Below, one piece after another: positions 24,072-36,195 of a stretch of DNA of 64,000 nt. Made by a program: the position numbers and the translations under genes. Location of the stretch: the NCBI RefSeq assembly GCF_047511655.1, contig NC_133389.1, positions 128,471,973-128,535,972 on the forward strand, read 5' to 3'. Under the pieces are notes generated by a model. That model ran no database searches and was not told where the DNA came from. It worked only from the letters and a program-made list of their open reading frames with translations. This DNA comes from Castor canadensis. Lineage: Eukaryota; Chordata; Mammalia; Rodentia; Castoridae. Every line of letters starts with the position of its first letter. Within the stretch, counting starts at the first letter, position 1.

Positions 24072-24940
24072 AAACAGGTAGACAGAGAGGCGGGTAGACA
24101 GAGATGAGGTATTAAAAAACACAACTCTGATTTTAAAAGCACATTGTGAACATTCTAATCCCTCTGCCATACCCAGTAACTGCCAGAAGAAGGGGTGGCA
24201 CTGACACTGGGACTGTTAGCACCTGAGGCTATCTAGAAGGCAGGAAGCTAGTTCCAAGGAACAAAGAACCCAGAGCTGGTGGACAAGCTGCAGTGAAGAC
24301 AAGCTGGTGAGGACTAATAAATGCTACTTTACTGGCATGAAGCCTTTCTGAATCACCAAATTTTCCTCCCTCTAGAATTTTCTGGCTTTGTAAAATCCCC
24401 ACTATATTGTAAAGCATCACAGATCCACAAAGCTCCTAGCGTGAGGACTGCTCACTGAGGTTAGGGCCCTCCTGGCCACCTCACAACAAAACACACAGTT
24501 AATTGGAGCACATGAGTCATCACTGGCTAACAAAAGAAGCACTTATCTGTGCACATTGAGGAAAAAGAGGCTGGCTGAAGAGCACTCATGTGGAATGTTG
24601 CTTTGTCATGGGGATTTCTCTGCAAGTGGAGCTGAAACCTGGTGTCATCAACTCTGTCTTGGATTTCTAGCATGGAGATTATTCCACAATGTTCTAAACC
24701 CAGGCTGATGCAGGTGCGTGGTGCCCATGTTTGAATTCATTCTAAAGGCCATCCATCTAGGGCTTACATGCCAATGATACCATACTGCACGATAAAAGCC
24801 TGCTGGCCAGGACGCTCGATCTACTTCCAAATTGGATGTTAGGACAGTTTGATGATCACAGCATAATCAATCTAGTCCATTACAGGAATTACAATGATGT
24901 CTATTATTCATGTAGAAATTGTAGTGATGTTTTTAAATCA
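23583..24940. other. Unassigned intergenic sequence apart from a (CA)n tract
   Basis: No gene or recognised repeat other than the microsatellite at 24015-24067. Confidence 0.4.
24015..24067. repeat. (CA)n microsatellite
   Basis: About 26 uninterrupted CA units, the longest pure CA tract in the window and so likely length-polymorphic. Confidence 0.98.
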
Positions 24941-24944
24941 GTAA

Positions 24945-25430
24945 TAACAACACCTAACATTCATTGAACACTTGCTTTCTGCCAGAAATTGGGTTAAGAG
25001 CTTTTACTTACTCAACTTCCTTTTTTTTTTTTTTTTTTGCAGTACTGGGGCTTGAAATCAGGTCCTTCACCTTGAGCCATTCCAGCAGTCTTATTTTTGT
25101 GAAGGGTTTTTCAAGATAGGGTCTTGTGGAACTATTTGCCTGAGCTGGCTTCAAACCAATCCTCCTGATCTCTGCCTCCTGAGTAGCTAGGATTATAGGC
25201 GTGAGCCACCAGCACCCAGTTCAACTTCAATTAATTCTCAGCGCAACACTAGAAAATGGCCCTATGGTATTGTTGTCCCCATGCTACAGAATGAAAAATA
25301 AAGGGTTGAAAAGATTACTCATGAAGTATTACCCATCCTTAGCCAAGGTCATCCCTTTAACCCAAGGTCACACAGTAAGAGAAGGAAGAGAATTTGAACA
25401 CCAGAGCTTACCCACTTAACCTCCATACCA
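24945..25430 (-). mobile_element. MIR SINE split by a dimeric SINE
   Basis: 'aacattcattgaacacttgc' and 'gttaagagcttttacttact' before the SINE, then 'gttgtccccatgctacagaa', 'aacccaaggtcacacagtaa' and 'gaatttgaacaccagagctt' after it, form a reversed MIR. The intruder occupies 25020-25219. Confidence 0.78.
25020..25219 (-). mobile_element. Dimeric B1-ID SINE, short-ID subfamily, inserted in a MIR
   Basis: The plus strand starts with T18, then 'gcagtactggggcttgaaat' (reversed ID end), the linker 'tttttgtgaagggttttt' and a reversed B1 arm ending 'taggcgtgagccaccagcac'. The ID arm lacks about 24 nt between A and B boxes ('caccttgagcc'). 'tcaacttc' at 25012-25019 and 25221-25228 is the likely TSD. 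Confidence 0.9.
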
Positions 25431-26780
25431 TTGATAAAGTGAGATAACTGTGGGCTTTGAGTATCAATAGTTTTATTGCCCAGCCAACGTGGTGCATATG
25501 CATGGGAGGAAAGCGTAGAAAGGACAGCTCCTGCCCACAGAAATTGTGCATTATTAAGTACACTTGAGCATGCAATTCCAAAAACCAAGGGGCGGTAGCA
25601 AGTTGGGTTTGAAGTTCAAGTTGTGCTTGGAGTTCAGCAATGTAGCCATGTGAACTTAAAACAAAATGAAATTATCTCTGGCTCACTTCATTCTGGTCCC
25701 ACATTAAAAGCAGTACTGCTTGCTAAGGAAAACATTACCCACGTGTTTCTGATTCATTTACACTCAACTCATCCCAGTCTTGGTCTGAATACACTGTCAT
25801 CCAAAATGACTTATAAAAGTTTCCCAAAAGCCTTTTAACTTTGCCTTTCTTCAAGTTATGCCAAGAGTAAATGGAACTAGATCATCTCAAAAATTTAAAC
25901 TTAGAAACCAAAATGTCTACAGAGGCTAAAAGGACATTATCAGCTCTGGAAGGGGCACATCCAAAACTGCAAGTGTGGGAGTTCTCAGAAGATGAACCTT
26001 TATAGATGAGCCTTTATTACAGTTCAAAGTCAGGACTTGTCTGAAAACCTCCCTTTTATAGATCAGGTTTGAGTTCTTTTTACTCTAAGTATATATGTAT
26101 TATGACTACTTGGAAACACCCAGGAGGAATGAATGATTGATGTTTGTCAGGATTTTCATAATCAAATCCAAAGTCTGTTGAATATATACCTCATATATTC
26201 AGAGAGTCAAAGTAGGTGGGTGTAACTTCCATGACAGCATAGAACTAGAAAAATCTACCACACTTCCTCATGACAGTCATCTTCAAAACACCCCATCCCC
26301 CTCAGGAACACTATCCAGTGCTTGCTGCCTTCTGCTCTGTACTCAGGGCACAGAGCAATCCAGGTTAGTGAAGAAACTGAGTAGCTTGAGAAAGACTTGT
26401 GATTCTAGAAGGCCAAAGCAACTTTGAAACTCTGGGTTTTGTGGCTGCAGAAATGCCAGGGAGGTTCTTTCTGTGGGTAGCTGAAGTCAGAAATATCTTT
26501 AACGTGACCTGAGTAGAAGAACAATCCAAGTACTTCTATCACTATACAAGGGGCTCTCCAGAGATGAGGGCCTCCTATGAGTTGGATTTGGGTTAGATTT
26601 TTTTTTTTTTTTTTAGTGAGAAAGAGTAAGATTGAGTAAGCAATTGACAACTTGGGTGGTGATCGTAGAAGGGGCCTCTCAAGGGTCTTGATAGTCTTCT
26701 AAGCACATAGTGTGCCATCAATTATTACAAGCCATGAGGTAGGCATGGAAGGAACAGAGTACCATGGAGGGCCTAACACA
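25431..26780. other. Unassigned; T16 tract near 26600
   Basis: A poly-T run at about 26599-26614 does not adjoin a SINE I can recognise. No gene. Confidence 0.4.
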
Positions 26781-26785
26781 TCGTG

Positions 26786-26912
26786 GATTTTTTGTTTTTT
26801 GGTATTTTTGAAACAGGGTCCTGCTGGATGTAGCCCAGGCTGACCTGGAAGGAGTGATGTGCCTGCCTTGGCCTCCTGAGTGCTGGGATTATAGGCATGA
26901 AGTACCAGCATT
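26786..26912 (-). mobile_element. B1 SINE
   Basis: The plus strand reads 'tttttgttttttggtatttt', 'tgaaacagggtcctgctgga', 'tgtagcccaggctgacctgg', 'ggcctcctgagtgctgggat', 'tataggcatgaagtaccagc': a reversed monomeric B1. Confidence 0.9.
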
Positions 26913-27489
26913 ATTGATTTTAATGGTGATTTGATTTTTCAGAAATTTAAAAAGAAATGAAATCTCTAAGTACTTTTAAAAGGAAAATTCCTTTCAAAGT
27001 CTTTAAAAAAAAAAGTCAGACTTCTCTGCTAGAAGAAGGGCAACACTGAAAAAGAACTCACCCATCACATTCATCTTTCTTTGAAATGAGCAAGTTATCT
27101 AGACGTTCAAAATGGTCCCCAGCAGAGGCTTTGAACAGTAACCCTCTGCCTGGGCTTGCTTTCTCCAGAATCATTGTAAAATGAAAACAGCCCACAGAAT
27201 CAGTGAGTGCCTGAAAAGTAAGATAAAAAATGGAAAGGAAAGATTATATTTCACATACAATTTCCTGGGTTCTTTTTCCTTCAGACTCCTGAGGTTTTAA
27301 AAATGTAGTTTCTCTTTCAAAGAACTGTTTAAGAAATGTTGGGGAAACGTCTAATGCTCTAGTTGGGAAATGCAGTATTATGCGGCAAACCCCTTGGGGA
27401 TATTTCTACATGAGGTGACCATGACATCCCTCCTCATGATCTGTAGCCTACAGCCAGAGTGACGATGTTAGGCAAAGTACTTTATCTCT
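26913..27489. other. Unassigned intergenic sequence
   Basis: Nothing recognised. Confidence 0.4.
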
Positions 27490-28112
27490 CCTGGATTAGT
27501 TACCTATTGCTATGTAACAAAGGATCACCAATTTAGCAGCTTAAAACAACTCCCACTAATTGTCTCAGTTTCTGTGGGAAAGGAATCCAGTCCAGCTTCG
27601 CTGAGTCCTCTGCTTTAGGGTCTCTCATGAGGCTCAATCAGGGGCCAGACAGGGATTAGGGTCTCATGTGAGGGCTCAAATGGGGAAGTATCCACTTCCA
27701 AGCTACTTCTGCTGGTGGCAGAATTCCAGTTCTCCAATGGCTGCTAGATTAAGAGTCTTGGCTTCTAAGTGACAGTGGCAACTTAAAACCTAGAGGCTTG
27801 TGGTTGGAACTTACTGAGATTCTCTTTTTGGATGATCGTAGATTAAAGTCTCTAAAATGTCCTCCTCTATAGAAAAAAACAGTTGTGTTTCTCTACACAT
27901 GAACCTCCCCAACACAGAAATTGACTTCATCAAAGCTGGGGAGGAAAAGAATCTGCTAGCCACAATCTTCTGTAGCCTAATCACAGACATGGCATGCCAT
28001 CACCCTTGCCATATTTGGTTGACTATGAGTGTGTCACTAGGCCAGCTCACATTCAAGGGAAGGGTTAAAAAAGACATAATTATCAGGAAGCAGGGCTCAC
28101 TAGGACTTTCTT
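27490..28112 (-). mobile_element. MLT1-class LTR, nearly complete
   Basis: The plus strand opens 'tagttacctattgctatgta', 'acaaaggatcaccaatttag', 'cagcttaaaacaac' and proceeds through 'ctgtgggaaaggaatccag', 'aagtatccacttccaagcta', 'cctaatcacagacatggcat' and 'tcactaggccagctcacatt'. This is the long reversed LTR class with both halves kept. A frame at 27857-28114 lies in it. Confidence 0.72.
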
Positions 28113-28204
28113 AACTATGTCTACCACATCTCTGAATTTAGGATTTCTCACCTGGGAATGCTGTTTCTCTATTTCACCAGATTGGTGAAAAAATTCAATG
28201 TACT

Positions 28205-28280
28205 TATTTTGTATAAAGAGATTAGAAGAGTGCCTGACACATATTAAGTGTGCAATAAATGTTAGCTACTATTAGCATTA
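28205..28280 (+). mobile_element. MIR 3' tail
   Basis: 'agtgcctgacacatattaag' and 'tgtgcaataaatgttagcta' match the last third of MIR. Confidence 0.75.
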
Positions 28281-29380
28281 GCTTTATGTTTATTTGTCTT
28301 ACTATTTCACTATTAGGTGCTAATTTCCCATTAATGCATAAGATGAGCTCGGTATGAAAGGTACCAAGGTCAGGCATGTAGCCCAAACTGACTAGCATAA
28401 ATGCCACCCAAACTGGAATCCATCTGCCTTCACCTCACCCCATTATCTAAGAACCCCTGAGTGTCAATGGTGGGGGCAGGGTCTGATTAAGACAGGAGAG
28501 ATAATTAATGTCTTATGACCTCAATCTAGACCTTCTTATAGCTGTAGCTACTCTCTCAAAAGCCACTTACTGATAATTTATTGACTCTGATCTTTAAATG
28601 AGATGTCCGTTTTCTGTTTTTTTAATATTCTGTTCATAAGTTTATTTTTTTTAAAAAACCAGAAGATCATCATTCGTGGACACCACCCTGTCTTCACTCA
28701 CAGTGCATTCAGGAACTGCTGGTTATCTAGCCTCCTCTTGGAAAACAGTGGTGAGTTTGGTGCAGGTGTGTTTTCTTTTACACAAATTCACTGCACAAAA
28801 GTCCAAATCTTAAATCTGACGGTGTTTGCACAGATAACAAACATATTTATTTCCCAAAATGGATTCACTGTCAGCTTCCCTCACAGAGTGTACTCCTCTA
28901 AGCATTTATGGGTTTAGAGATTAGATCAATGACTTGAAGCAGAGAAACAAAACCAAAAGAGACAGGCACTCATACAAGCAATGATTAGATGTTATGTAAG
29001 GATTCCTAAAGTCATCATATAACATAGGGAGTCTTCTTCTGTCCACAGATGGAAAGAAGTTTGTCCCCTTCCATTTCCCTATGCAGATCACAAAATCCTG
29101 AAAGAATAACAACCAGGTTCCAGGCACTTTTGAAACCCTGGAATTCTGCCTAGTGCCAGACACAATGATGTCCTCCACAAATGTTTGTTGAGTACCTAAA
29201 TGATAAAACGCTTAACTGATTAGTTGTCAGACTGACTTATTGATCGGCTGAGTGATGCTGTCTGAAAGGTTGAAAGTGCTAGTTTAAATAAGATCACTGT
29301 TCTCAAAATATAAATGTATTTGTTGGCTGATCAATAAAGACAGGTTTCAAAAAAGTGTTGCAACAGTTGGTCATTCATCC
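28281..29380. other. Unassigned intergenic sequence
   Basis: A short MIR/L2-like end may lie at 29150-29200 ('gtgccagacacaatgatgtc', 'aaatgtttgttgagtac'). No gene; the frame at 28603-28917 has no domain. Confidence 0.4.
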
Positions 29381-30800
29381 ATATGTAAATAAATAATCTT
29401 CAAGCTAAACGTTGTACCTTGTACAAGCTTTAACTCCAAATGTATCATAGACCTAAAGGTAAAATGTAAAACTATAAAACTTACTAGAAGAAAACAGCAG
29501 AAAGCCCTCATGACTTGGGTTAGTTGAAGAATTCTAAGATACGCCAAACAAAAATATAAATCATAAGAGAAAAATGAGAATAAATCAGGCTTCATTGAGA
29601 TATAAAATTTTTGTTCACTGAAAAAAATCACTGTTAGAATAAAAAGATAAGTGACAAGCTGGAAGAAAGTATTTGCAAATCAAATATGTGAAGAAGGACT
29701 TATATTCAGAGTGTATAAAAGACTCTCAAAACTTAACAATATGAAAATAAAACAGTGAAAACTTGGACAGAAGGCTTGAGCAGACACTTTAGTGAAGACG
29801 TAAGTACACAAAACAAGGTTCAATTTCATCAGCCACTGGAAAATGAAAGCTAAAGCCATGAGGAGATATCACTGCACATCCATTTAAATGTCTGAACTAA
29901 AAAATATTGACAATCCTGACTGCCAGTGAGGAGGCAGAGCAGCTGGGACAGTCGTATTGCTGGTAGGGATGCAAAACAGGGGTATCACTTTGGAAGACAG
30001 ATGCTTTTGTAAAGTCAAGTACACACTTGCCATGTGGCCCAACAGGTCCACTCTTGAGTATTCACCCCAGAGAAATGAAAAGTGTGTTCATTTACATATA
30101 AAAACACATATGCAAATATTCAGAGTAACACTATTTGTAATTGGCAAACACTGGAAACAACCCAAATACTCTTAGACAGGGGGATGGTAAATAAACTGTG
30201 GTATATCCAGACAATGTCATACTCCTTGGCAATAATAAAAAAAAAAAATAGAAAGCAGCCTGGCATGGCAGTGCACTCCTGTAATCCCAAGTGCTGGAAT
30301 TATGGGCAACAGCAAGAGGTTGAGGTACTGGGATTATAGGCAGCAGCAGAAAGGTGAGGCAGGAGGATCACTAGTTTGAGGACAAACTAGCCTGGGCTAC
30401 ATAGTGAGACCCTGTCATAAATATATATATTTATGTGTGTGTATATATATGTTTATATTTATATATTAGAACCCTACAGATACAAGCAGCAATGTGGGTG
30501 AATCTCAAAATCATTGTGGTATATGAAAGAACCCAGGATCAAAAGGTCACATATTAAGTGAGTTCATTTGTAAAACACACACACGCACAGCGCAGTGATG
30601 GAACGCTGAGTGGTTGCTAAGAGATGGAGTACGCAAGGGATGGAGAGAATTTTTTAGTATGATAGAATTGTTCTACAATGAATTGTGGTGATGGGAACAC
30701 AAAGTTATTTGTGTATGAAATTCATAGAACTATATACAAAAGAGGAGGGGAATCAATTTTGCTATATGATAATTTCAAAATAAAAAATTAAATAATAAAA
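29381..30800 (+). mobile_element. Ancient L1 3' end, split by a B1
   Basis: 'taactccaaatgtatcatag', 'acttactagaagaaaacagc', 'agaaagtatttgcaaatcaa', 'cagacactttagtgaagacg', 'tggtagggatgcaaaac' and 'gtggtatatccagacaatgt' are ORF2 C-terminal L1 DNA; after the B1, 'tgaatctcaaaatcattgtg' and 'gtggttgctaagagatggag' give the 3'UTR. Frames are broken. Confidence 0.9.
30247..30416 (+). mobile_element. B1 SINE with 34-bp internal tandem duplication
   Basis: B1 signatures are 'ctggcatggcagtgcactcc', 'tgtaatcccaagtgctggaa', 'ggatcactagtttgaggaca' and 'agcctgggctacatagtgag'. Two 34-bp units, 30291-30324 and 30325-30358, repeat the 'gtgctggaattatgggcaac' segment at about 80% identity. A TA-rich tract (30418-30468) follows. 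It sits inside the L1. Confidence 0.88.
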
Positions 30801-31495
30801 AGGATGTATCTAGTTTTACACAGATGAGCTTCCTGGCCTGAGCTATCTACAATTACTTCTTGTTTAAAATGAAGGTTTCCCATTCAAAACAATGTGGGCT
30901 AATAGCCCTGACGTACATGAGAAAACAGAGACAGGTAATAAAATTACAACCTACAATAAGGACCAACAGCATCAGTGTCAGCAAGGATTTTTCACTGACT
31001 GAGGGACCTGGGTTGAGAGTGAGATCAGAGCTCTTCTGTGTTGAATGGGGGAATTCAACACATCTCAGAATGGGGGAAAGGCAGTAACACAATCCCACAG
31101 TCCGTGGTCATGTCTGTGCAAACAAGAAAAGGACCAGCAATTTCTTACTGTGTCGATGAGCTAAGCAGCCAGAGTGCTGCTCCCTTCTCACTGCGGGGCA
31201 AATAGGACCACTCTCGATAACCATGCAGCAATGAGGAAGCCGCTAGGAGTGGCACATACCATCAGGATGGAGCAGGGAGAAGAAACTAGAAGGAGTTCAT
31301 CCCAGGGATTCTGATGTCCTTTGTATTCTCTATTCAGCTGTCAGAGAATGAGGCCCAGATGAGAGGGAAAACCCTCATATTTGAAGAGCACTGCACTAGA
31401 TGAGCTGGCTGGTCTCTGGAAACTGCTCTGCAGTGTGGATCTTGGGTCTTAGATCCATGCTAGAGAGTCTGCGAGGTAGATATGAATAATATCCC
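30801..31495. other. Unassigned intergenic sequence
   Basis: Nothing recognised; overlapping short frames at 30853-31098 on both strands have no domain. Confidence 0.4.
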
Positions 31496-31640
31496 CCAGA
31501 CGATGAAAATTAAAGTGGCTCTACCACTTACTAGATGTATTACCTTGGAAGTCATTTATCCTTTCTGTCCTCATACATGCAAAGAGAATGACAGTGCCTA
31601 TGTCGTGGTGCATTCATGTATTAAAGCTAGTAACAGTGAA
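31496..31640 (+). mobile_element. MIR SINE fragment
   Basis: 'gtggctctaccacttactag', 'atgtattaccttggaagtca' and 'acagtgcctatgtcgtggtg' match the MIR core. Confidence 0.68.
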
Positions 31641-32673
31641 TTGTCCTCCACTATTTTTCACAATTATATCTACCTTTTCCTATCTACTCATCTTTAATGA
31701 GAAGAGATAAAGAGGTGCATGATAAAAATTCCAAACATTACTATGGTACAGTACCATATAAGGTACCAAGGGGCTTTCCAATCAAATTACAGAAAAATCA
31801 TGCTGAAAAGAAAATCTTAAAAATCTTTAAATCGGCTTTTTTAAAAAGGACGCAGTCCACACCAAGGAACAAAAATAAGAATTCTAGCATTCTTCTTGAC
31901 AGGAACTGCCTGGACCATGACAGGGCAAAGTCTTCAAAGTGATGGGAAAAAGGAACTACCAACCTTGAATTCTACACCCAGCAAAGACTACTTCAAAAAT
32001 TCATCAGACCATCAAAGTTAGTAGAACTTATTGCCAGCATGTCCGTAAAGTCCAAAGTACTTCCTGGAACAAGGAATATTCTTCAGGCGGAAAGAAAATG
32101 ATACCAGTTGGGAATCTGGATTTACAAAAGACTGAAGAGTGTTAGAATGGCAAATATGCAGGCAAATACCCAACATATTTTTCTAATTTTAATCTCTTTA
32201 AGTGATGATTAACTACGTGAAACAAAAATATCCAGGTATGTGTGGTTTAAAACATGTACAGAACTATAGTTTATAGCAATAATATCCTAAGGAACAAGAA
32301 GGGAGAAGTACAGAAAGAATACTAGTGAAAGAATCTTATACCAATGGGAAATAGGGTAATATTATTTGAAGATAGACTGTGATAAGTTGGAGATATAAAT
32401 TATAAACCTTAGAATAACCACTATAAAAACAAAGTAAAAGATTATAACTAATAAGTCAAATGGGGGGGGATAAAATGAAATAATAGAAAATATTAAAAAG
32501 AAGGCAGGAGAAGAGAGAAAAAGAAGAAAAGGTTAGGAAAAGTAGAAAACTAATAGAGAATGGTAGCTTTGAACCCAACCAGATCAAGAATTACATGAAA
32601 TACAAATGACCAATAAATACTCAACTAAAAAGTGAGGGTTGGATAAAAAGCAGAACCCATTTTTGCTGTTTAA

Positions 32674-33990
32674 AGCAGCACAGCAACTAAGAGATAGCAA
32701 GATAAATGGGACCTCATAAAGCTAAAAAGCTTCTGTTCATCAAAAGAAGTGGTCTCTAAACTGAAGAGAACACCCACAGAGTGGGAGAAAATATTTGCCA
32801 ACTATACATCAGACAAAGGACTGATAACCAGAATATATAGGGAACTTAAAAAACTAAATTCTCCCAAAACTAATGAACCAATAAAGAAATGGGCAAGGGA
32901 ACTAAACAGAACTTTCTCAAAAGAAGAAATTCAAATGGCCAGAAAACACATGAAAAAATGCTCACCATCTCTAGCAATAAAGGAAATGCAAATTAAAACC
33001 ATGCTAAGATTCCACCTCACCCCTGTTAGAATAGCCATCATCAGCAACACCACCAACAACAGGTGTTGGCAAGGATGCGGGGAAAAAGGAACCCTCTTAC
33101 ACTGTTGGTGGGAATGTAGACTAGTACAACCACTCTGGAAAAAAATTTGGAGGCTACTTAAAAAGCTAGACATGGATCTACCATTTGATCCAGTAATACC
33201 ACTCTTGGGGATATACCCAAAAGACTGTGGCACAGGTTACTCCAGAGGCACCTGCACACCCGTGTTTATTGCGGCACTATTCACAATAGCCAAGTTATGG
33301 AAACAGCCAAGATGCCCCACCACTGACGAATGGATTAAGAAAATGTGGTATCTATACACAATGGAATTCTATGCAGCCATGAAGAAGAACGAAATGTTAT
33401 CATTCCCTGGTAAATGGATGGAATTGGAGAACATCATTCTGAGTGAGGTTAGCCTGGCCCAAAAGACCAAAAATGGTATGTTCTCCCTCATATGTGGACA
33501 TTAGATCAAGGGCAAACACAACAAGGGGATTGGACTATGAGCACATGATAAAAGCGAGAGCACACAAGTAAGGGGTGAGGATAGGTAAGACACCTAAAAA
33601 ACTAGCTAGCATTTGTTGCCCTTAATGCAGAGAAACTAAAGCAAATACCTTAAAGCAACTGAGGCCAATAGGAAAAGGGGAACAGGTACTAGAGCAAAGG
33701 TTAGATCAAAAAGAATTAACCTAGAAGGTAACACCCACGCACAGGAAATCAATGTGAGTCAATGCCCTGTATAGCTATCCTTATCTCAACCATCAAAAAC
33801 CCTTGTTCCTTCCTATTATGGCTTATACTCTCTCTACAACAAAATTAGAAATAAGGGCAAAATAGTTTCTGCTGGGTATTGAGGGGGGGAGAGGGAGGGG
33901 GCGGAGTGGGTGGTAAGGGAGGGGGTGGGGGCACCCCACCTTGTATGCACATATGAATAATAAAAGAAAAATGAAAAAAAAAATAAAGAA
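32674..33990 (+). mobile_element. Younger L1, 5'-truncated, inserted in the old L1
   Basis: It starts within late ORF2 ('agcagcacagcaactaagag'), runs through the ORF2 stop at 33502-33504 and a 3'UTR with a G-rich tract at 33880-33940, and ends 'aataataaaagaaaaatg' plus A9. The 3'UTR closely resembles those at 49620-50098 and 57921-58399, so the three belong to one lineage. A clear TSD is not resolved. Confidence 0.93.
32749..33504 (+). pseudogene. L1 ORF2p C-terminal fragment
   Basis: An open frame of 251 codons encoding the C-terminus of the L1 endonuclease/reverse transcriptase; the endonuclease and RT domains are absent through 5' truncation. The frame is disrupted upstream (about 32720). 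The cysteine-rich motif is intact: [18 protein letters not shown] fits CX3CX7HX4C, as in functional L1s. Conserved flanks include [13 protein letters not shown] and [14 protein letters not shown]. With no start context or RT it is a dead fragment, but its good frame implies a fairly young insertion. Confidence 0.92.
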
Positions 33991-34510
33991 ATCAGTTTTA
34001 AATATAAAGGCATTTAAAGTATGAGAATAGAACAGAAATACTAGACAAATACTAATCAAATAGAGAAGTTGCTATATTAACATCAGATAAAGTAGACTTC
34101 AGAATAAGGCATATTAGCAGAGATAAAAAGGGACATTTCATAAAGAGAAAGGATCAATATACTAATTTCACATAGTAATTCTGATTATATATTCACTAAT
34201 AACAGGGCATGAAGCAAACATGACTGAGATGGAAGGAAAAATGGACAAGACCACAATTAGAGCATACGGTCAGTACTCAGTCTACAGTAACTAACGCTAG
34301 TATTAGCATCACCATCTCTGTTGTCCCCAAACAAGATTCAAGACAGGGTGCCTATCACACCACTCTTATGTAATAGTGCTCTAAAAAGGCTGTGCAAAGC
34401 ATTACAAGAATAAAACTAAAACAAGATGCCTTACCTATTGGAATGAAAGTGCCATTATTATTTCTGCTTGATATGATATACTTAGAATCTAAAAGTTATT
34501 CGAATAATAG

Positions 34511-34550
34511 AATCCATTACTTCTTGGCCTTTAGGCTAAGATCGAGTGTA
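34511..34550 (+). pseudogene. Truncated U2 snRNA retropseudogene with 9-bp TSD
   Basis: Positions about 34519-34551 match the 5' end of U2 snRNA (stem-loop I and following) with few changes: 'cttcttggcctttaggctaa', 'gatcgagtgta'. The copy stops near U2 nucleotide 35 with no poly-A. 'gaataatag' occurs directly on both sides (34502-34510 and 34551-34559), consistent with retroposition into the old L1. It is far too short to function in splicing. Confidence 0.75.
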
Positions 34551-34640
34551 GAATAATAGGGTCCAATGAGGGAAAGTATTTAAAAATAACTACATTTCAA
34601 CAACTTCCATGTACAGTACCAGCAACCAATTATAAAATAC

Positions 34641-36195
34641 AAATGAAAAGACTTGACTCATAAAAACAACCAAAATGTTTTGAATTACCAGGAAAATCAA
34701 AAAATAAAAACCTTTCCTCATAACTATTTTGTTTTTTTAAGTGACTATACATGGTCACTAAAAAAATGAATCTTCCTGTCTCCTTAAAAACATAGTTCAA
34801 GTTTGGACCTTGAATCCTTAATAAAACTAAATGGCATTTCATAACTCCCTCATTTCCCTGCAGAAAGTTTTTAGTATTTGAAGAGAGATGCAAAGATTTC
34901 ATGCGTTGAAAGATCCAGCTCTTTTGTTCCTGACACATAGTAATTATTGACATAATATTGGATGGATAAATGGGTGGGAGGGTGGGTAGATGCATGAAGA
35001 AAGAAATGAATGAATCTCTAAACAGTTTCCCAAGCTATGCCTATCTGTCTCAGAGCTGGTCCAGGTACAAAGCAAATGTTTTGAGTTTTAAGCATAGAGA
35101 AAATACCTCAGAATTGACATGTTCCATCTTGCACTTGATTCAAGGACACTTCTAGGATCAATCCAAGTTCCCTTGGCAAGGGAATAGAAAGAATAGGTAT
35201 AATTTTTTTCCTTGTCTTAAGAAAGGCATGTATTACATGCCTTATTTTATGTGACTTTGATCCCGTATCGGGAGACTCATGGATTTCCATTGCCATGGCC
35301 TGTCTTTGGAGTCTCACACATTTCCAAGTTCAGCTAGGGATTGTTTGTATTTTGGCATGAAGATAACCTGAATGTAGGAGTCATGCTCCTGAGCTTCTCC
35401 TAATACATCCTGAAAAGTCCCATGGTGGGGGACAGGGTGGGGGAGATCGTGCAACAATTTCTACCAGTTACTCAACATTGTGTTTATTGAGAAGTTTGGG
35501 GGTTTTTTTGTTTTTGTTATCAGATGCTGGGAATGCAGTGGGAAGTGTTTCTACTGTCTTGGGTTATCCATTCAAGTATGAATAAATGAACCAAATATTT
35601 ACGGATAGTGTTATATATTGTATGCATACTAATAATGTAAGGAAAACTAGAGATTTAACTTAGCAATGTGTTTCCCTCGCCAATGAATTTTCAAGCCTAT
35701 GATTGTAACCAGTACTTTTTTCTCCTATTGTCTTTTTCTAATTTCTGAGAAAGTTACAAAATTTTTTTTTTTTACGGTGGGACTTCCATATTTGCAGTTA
35801 ACCCAGACTATCATTCTTCTTTGTAGATATCATTCAATGACTCTCAAAGTCTCTGAAGTCATTCTGGAGTACTCTGTCCTTTCTATTTCAACAAGATCGG
35901 TCAGGCTCTTCCTATGCAGGAGTACATGGCCATCAAAATTAGGAAACCACAGAAGAGTGCTTCATTCATGGTGCAGTGCTCTTCATTCAACCCCAGCCCT
36001 GTGAGAGCTGGGATCCAGCACACTGCGTTAGCTATCTGGACACTTCACCAAGGTGTCCACGCAACCTCTGACTAACAGGCAGTATTGATCCTATCTCAAG
36101 GGAATTACTCTTAATAAAATGTCCTCCTAAATCACACTGGAAGATGCTATCTCATTTAACCAAATGGTGTTGATTAAAAGGTTGACCTGAGTGCT
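34641..36195. other. Unassigned intergenic sequence
   Basis: A T12 tract lies at about 35761-35772. No gene or recognised repeat. Confidence 0.4.

Larger units (their letters stand above)
31780..34640 (+). mobile_element. Ancient L1 (late ORF1, inter-ORF, ORF2 endonuclease/RT region), nested
   Basis: The left part (31780-32670) carries 'aattctacacccagcaaaga', 'cttcaggcggaaagaaaatg', 'gatagactgtgataagttgg' and ORF2-start DNA ('aattacatgaaatacaaatg'). After a younger L1 it resumes ('ttttaaatataaaggcattt', 'agtagacttcagaataaggc', 'taacagggcatgaagcaaac'), and an internally deleted RT-region remnant follows to about 34640. All frames are destroyed. A U2 snRNA fragment is inserted at 34511-34550. 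Confidence 0.82.

Noticed and set aside
32931..33233. Minus-strand frame of 100 codons
   Set aside because: Antisense shadow of the L1 ORF2 C-terminus.
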